From Brockia lithotrophica (lineage in GTDB: Bacteria > Bacillota > Bacilli > Thermicanales > DSM-22653), in NCBI RefSeq assembly GCF_003633725.1, contig NZ_RBIJ01000002.1:183539-247538 (forward strand): DNA of 64,000 nucleotides. The letters are read 5' to 3'. The notes under the pieces were generated by a model that searched no databases, had not been told where the DNA came from, and saw only the letters and a list, made by a program, of their open reading frames with translations. The position numbers and the translations under genes are program-made. Position 1 is the stretch's first letter, and every line of letters starts with the position of its first letter. Positions 60,714-64,000 of this stretch are shown here, in pieces.

Positions 60714-61685
60714 TTATTTCAAACCGACGAGGGCCGCCTTAAAGGCAAGGGCGGTCCGCGTGGCGGAATACGTACGGAATTTCCCAAACACCGTATCGAA
60801 AGAGGCGTAGAGGTCCGCGCGCGAACGCGAAGTTGTGCAGTTTGCCAAGGATACGCCGAATTCGGGCGGAATGCCCTCTCCCGCCGCTCCTACGGATTGC
60901 CGAAGAAGTTCCCCCAAAAGAAGCAAGGCGTAGGCCATGGCAAAGGTAGCCCCTTCTTTCCCGTACCGGCCCAGCACCCGATCTGCCCACAGCAGGCGCT
61001 CTCCCGCAGAGCGGGGAGGAGCGCAGACGAAAGCCGCAACTTCTCGGAGGAGGGTCGGGAGATCTTCGGGCGCGAGTCCCCCGAGATCTTCCACATCTCC
61101 CAAAGCGGCGAGCGCGACTGCGGCTTCCGCGGAAAACCCGCGGCGGACGTAGATCTCCTTGCGGCGTTCGTAAGGGGGGAGGGGGAAGACCAACGGAAGA
61201 AGGCGGGAACGCACCGTAGGCAAGAGACCTTCCGGCGATCGTGCGGCGACGAAAAAGAGCGTTCCCGTCGGAGGTTCTTCGAGAAGCTTGAGGAGGGCGT
61301 TTTGCGCCTCAGGGAGAGGAGGCTCGCGCAGTTCTAGCCAGACGACGCGATGTCGCCCTCGAGAAGGAGCCAAGGAGAGAACGTCCCGAAGGGCGCGCAC
61401 GTCGTCCATCCGCAACTTCCCTTCCCTCGCCGCCACGTACACCCGGTCGACTTCCCCGCCACGCGCAATGCGTGCGGCGAGTTCTTCTTCCGACTCACCC
61501 GTATCTGCGGCGAGGTACGCGGCGGCGACGCGCAAGGCTACGTCGCGCTTTTCTTCGAGAAACGGTCCGTACAGGGCATATGCGTGCGCCAACCGCCCCC
61601 CTTGGAGGGCGCGGCGGAGAAAACGCTCGACGCGGTGCATGGAGAACAACTCCGTCGCACGTGCAAAAATCCCTTCGTCGGCCAA
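60714..61685 (-). CDS. holB: DNA polymerase III delta' subunit
   Basis: The 323-aa clamp-loader subunit shows RLAHAYALYGP, MDDVRALRDVLSLAPSRGRHRVVWLE, the LPEAQNALLKLLEEPPTGTLFFVAA sensor region and TVRSRLLPLVFPL. The usual P-loop and zinc cysteines are missing: the loop reads GPFLEEKRDVAL, and no cysteine lies in the following 60 residues. The delta' subunit does not need ATPase activity, so this may be tolerated. TTG 61685 gives a family-like N-terminus; ATG 61640 is an alternative. yaaR is missing between this gene and darA. Confidence 0.9.
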   Translation of the reverse strand: MADEGIFARATELFSMHRVERFLRRALQGGRLAHAYALYGPFLEEKRDVALRVAAAYLAADTGESEEELAARIARGGEVDRVYVAAREGKLRMDDVRALRDVLSLAPSRGRHRVVWLELREPPLPEAQNALLKLLEEPPTGTLFFVAARSPEGLLPTVRSRLLPLVFPLPPYERRKEIYVRRGFSAEAAVALAALGDVEDLGGLAPEDLPTLLREVAAFVCAPPRSAGERLLWADRVLGRYGKEGATFAMAYALLLLGELLRQSVGAAGEGIPPEFGVSLANCTTSRSRADLYASFDTVFGKFRTYSATRTALAFKAALVGLK

Positions 61686-61688
61686 AGA

Positions 61689-62039
<351 letters not shown>

Positions 62040-62048
62040 TTACGTCTG

Positions 62049-62078
62049 ATTGTACCCGTGACCCGTTGCCCGCGGCAA
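62049..62078 (-). promoter_or_regulatory. Likely promoter of darA
   Basis: TTGCCG at 62078..62073, 18 bases, TACAAT at 62054..62049, about 30 bases before the GTG start. Another TACAAT at 62096..62091 lacks a -35. Confidence 0.5.
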
Positions 62079-62149
62079 CCGCCTCAGTTCATTGTAGCGG
62101 AAATCTCTTCCCCGTAGATCCCGTTGCCACCTCGGAGGAGAGAAGCGAC

Positions 62150-63586
62150 CTACGCCTCGTCTAGAACCCAAACGTCCCCCTCGCGTTCGAGGCCGAGAAC
62201 GGGGTGCCCGAGTGCTACGAGTCGCGAAAGGGCGGCGAGGTGTGAGGAGGAGATGCGTTCCCCGGGCAGGACGAGGGGGATTCCCGGCGGTACCGGAACG
62301 AGCGCCCGGGCGCTCACCCTGCCGAGGGCCTGCGAAAGATGGACTTCGGCGACCTTTTCTCCCCAGAAAAGGCGAAACGACACGCGAGAAGGCGGCGCCG
62401 AGGCGAAGCCCTCGAAAAAAGTCCCTTCGGAATCCCTCCTGACTCCTTCGCCTCGCGAACCGTCTGCTTGCGGAAGGTACGCGACGAGAGCGCGGTACAG
62501 CTTTCGCCAAAACTTTCGGTTCCCCGGGGAAAGGAGGCAGAGAACCGCGTCGCCGAGGACAAGCTCACAATAGACCTTGTGCCGACGCAGGTGCTCCTCG
62601 AGGCGCCCTCCTTCTCCCGGCGGGGCGAGGAGGACGAGGCGGAAGGGATCGTCGGTGGGAAGGACGCGGAGCCAAGGAATTTGCGCCAAAGATCTGCGGA
62701 AGGCTGCCTGGGCGTTCAGCGCCCGGCGAACCATGGTCTTGCCGTGGAGGGCATACCACGCCCGGGCGAGGTCCATCGTCGCGAGGAGCACGTACGAAGG
62801 GCTCGAAGTTTGAAGGACGCGGAGCGCCTCGCGCACCGCTTCGCGCGGTACGGCCTCCCCGCGAAAGTGGAGGAGACTCCCCATCCCCATGACGGGAAGC
62901 GTCTTGTGGAGGGATTGGACTACAGCATCGGCGCCGAGATCGAGGGCGGGGCGGGGCAGGCGGCGGGAAAAGCGAAAGTGCGCCCCGTGCGCCTCGTCGA
63001 CGTACACCAGAAGTCCGGCGCGCTTTGCCGTACGGATGAGAGAACGAAGGGGTCCCCGCAGGCCGAAGTAGGTCGGAGAAGTGAGGAACACGGCCTTTGC
63101 GTCAGGATGTCGCCGCAACACGTCGCGGAGGACAGCTTCCTCCGGAGGGTGGGGGATTCCGTGCGCATCCACCGGGTTCGGCAGCACTACCGCCTCCGCT
63201 CCCGCGAGCGACAGACCGTTCCACACAGAAGCATGGGAGGCGCGCTCCACAATCCAAGGCCTTCGAGGACTTACGACTTCCGTACCGAGGATCAAGGCCA
63301 AGATCCCGGCCGTACTCCCCCCAACGAGGAATTTCGTCTCCTCGGCGCCGAAGACTTCCGCGGCCCGCACCTCCGCTTCGCGAATCACCCCTTCCGGAGC
63401 GTGGAGGTTGTCCAGTCCCGGGAGCTCCGTAGCATCGAAGCGCAGACAGGGCGCGAACCATTTGCGGACAAATTCGGGGAAGTACTCGCCTCCGTGGTGT
63501 CCAGGGACGTGAAACGACGCATGACCCCGGAGCTCCCAGAGGGCGCGAAACAGGGGAGCTTCTTCGAGCAGGCGTTTGCCTCGCAT
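62150..63586 (-). CDS. yaaO: Orn/Lys/Arg decarboxylase-family PLP enzyme (YaaO)
   Basis: The 478-aa fold-type I PLP enzyme resembles the short lysine/arginine decarboxylases. FHVPGHHGG is near the start, VGGSTAGI follows, then LTSPTYFGLRG, VDEAHGAHFRFS, and the Schiff-base lysine in VQSLHKTLP. The substrate is unproven; B. subtilis YaaO is likewise uncertain. ATG 63586 has AAGGGGG upstream. tmk, usually between this gene and darA, is missing. Confidence 0.93.
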   Translation of the reverse strand: MRGKRLLEEAPLFRALWELRGHASFHVPGHHGGEYFPEFVRKWFAPCLRFDATELPGLDNLHAPEGVIREAEVRAAEVFGAEETKFLVGGSTAGILALILGTEVVSPRRPWIVERASHASVWNGLSLAGAEAVVLPNPVDAHGIPHPPEEAVLRDVLRRHPDAKAVFLTSPTYFGLRGPLRSLIRTAKRAGLLVYVDEAHGAHFRFSRRLPRPALDLGADAVVQSLHKTLPVMGMGSLLHFRGEAVPREAVREALRVLQTSSPSYVLLATMDLARAWYALHGKTMVRRALNAQAAFRRSLAQIPWLRVLPTDDPFRLVLLAPPGEGGRLEEHLRRHKVYCELVLGDAVLCLLSPGNRKFWRKLYRALVAYLPQADGSRGEGVRRDSEGTFFEGFASAPPSRVSFRLFWGEKVAEVHLSQALGRVSARALVPVPPGIPLVLPGERISSSHLAALSRLVALGHPVLGLEREGDVWVLDEA

Positions 63587-63682
63587 GTGCAAACCCCCTT
63601 GCCGTCTGCAAGCCCATAAATACGGAGAAGGGCGAAGACCTCCCGTCCCCGTTCCCTTTGAAAGTCCGCATCTGGCTCCCCG

Positions 63683-63715
63683 AAAAAACGAAAAAGCGGT
63701 CCCTTTGGGAACCGC
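63683..63715 (-). terminator. Rho-independent terminator of the rRNA operon
   Basis: GCGGTTCCC / GGGACCGC on the minus strand, with one bulged T and a 3-base loop, followed by TTTTTCGTTTTTT. It lies 30 bases after the 5S gene. Confidence 0.88.
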
Positions 63716-63744
63716 CTTGGGAATTCACAAGTTTCAGGGAGGTC

Positions 63745-63864
63745 AGGAAGGCAGCGACCTATTCTCCCACCCCGTCTCCAGGGCAGTACCTTCGGCGCGG
63801 GAGGGCTTAACGGCCGTGTTCGGTATGGGTACGGGTGTTTCCCCTCCGCCATGGCCACCTCCCT
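63745..63864 (-). rRNA. rrf: 5S ribosomal RNA
   Basis: About 120 nt on the minus strand. The core ACACCCGTACCCATACCG followed by AACACGG and GTTAAGCCCTCC is diagnostic. The ends were set by pairing AGGGAGGUGGC at the 5' end with GCUGCCUUCCU at the 3' end, so they may be off by a few bases. Confidence 0.95.
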
Positions 63865-63890
63865 GCTCCCTCAAAACCGGATAGACGCTC

Positions 63891-64000
63891 GCAAGGCCTC
63901 GGCCGATTCGTACCCGTCAGCTCCGCGCGTCGCCGCGCTTCCACCTCGGGCCGATCTACCTCGTCGTCTCCGAGGGGCCTTACCCGGTTCCCCCGGTGGG
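63891..64000 (-). rRNA. rrl: 23S ribosomal RNA, 3' end (partial)
   Basis: The minus strand ends in GGTACGAATCGGCCGAGG-CCTTGC, the normal 23S 3' terminus, preceded by helix sequence running off the window edge. A spacer of 26 bases separates it from the 5S gene, and no tRNA lies between. Confidence 0.93.

Overview
The window looks like chromosomal core DNA from a GC-rich, endospore-forming Firmicute of the Bacilli type. The evidence is the gene order: read along the minus strand from right to left, it follows the Bacillus subtilis region from the rRNA/yaaO area to rlmB, with the sporulation genes spoIIE, spoVT, yabG, yabP, yabQ and sspF in their usual places. GTG and TTG starts are frequent. 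The high GC content and gene-dense layout suggest a thermophile, but the sequence does not prove this, and no species can be named with confidence.

Layout, right to left. At 63.7-64 kb is the end of an rRNA operon (23S 3' end, 5S, terminator). From 63.6 to 57.7 kb come yaaO, darA (yaaQ), holB, ricT, yabA, a TrmN6-like methyltransferase and rsmI. abrB (57.5 kb, plus strand) is one of only two plus-strand protein genes; the other is purU. From 57 to 46.5 kb come metG, tatD, a YabE-type 3D-domain protein, rsmA, a YkuK-like gene, yabG, a PilZ/radical-SAM pair, veg, sspF and ispE. From 46.5 to 36 kb come purR, ridA, glmU, prs, pth, mfd, a PrsA-like lipoprotein, spoVT, hup and rqcP. From 36 to 26 kb come yabP, yabQ, divIC, trpS, spoIIE, tilS, hpt, ftsH and coaX. 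From 26 to 13.5 kb come folP, folB, folK, dusB, greA, lysS, an inserted GNAT/rhomboid/HAD trio, then ctsR, mcsA, mcsB and clpC. From 7 kb to the left edge come carD, yacL, ispD, ispF, a degenerate GluRS-like gene in the gltX position, cysE, cysS and rlmB.

The least ordinary part is 7.5-13.4 kb, between clpC and carD, where B. subtilis has radA and disA. Here there is a cluster of small secreted proteins, three of them paralogous, an LPXTG wall-anchored protein with a Pro-Glu-Gln repeat stalk, purU, a LacI-family regulator, and a secreted charged protein behind a cyclic di-GMP-I (GEMM-I) riboswitch. The riboswitch has a readable expression platform: a 10-bp hairpin that would hide the ribosome-binding site and cannot coexist with the aptamer's closing stem, which predicts a translational ON switch. 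A PilZ protein at 50 kb is a second possible c-di-GMP effector in the window.

Other points: hpt and trpS each have a strong Shine-Dalgarno sequence separated from the start codon by a hairpin that directly abuts it. Several promoters are close to consensus (veg tandem pair, greA, metG, abrB, ctsR with a CtsR-box-like operator, a sigma-G-type promoter at spoVT). Many genes usual in this order (mrnC, rnmV, yazA, tmk, yaaR, spoVG, ctc, hslO, cysK, pabABC, radA, disA) are missing here.
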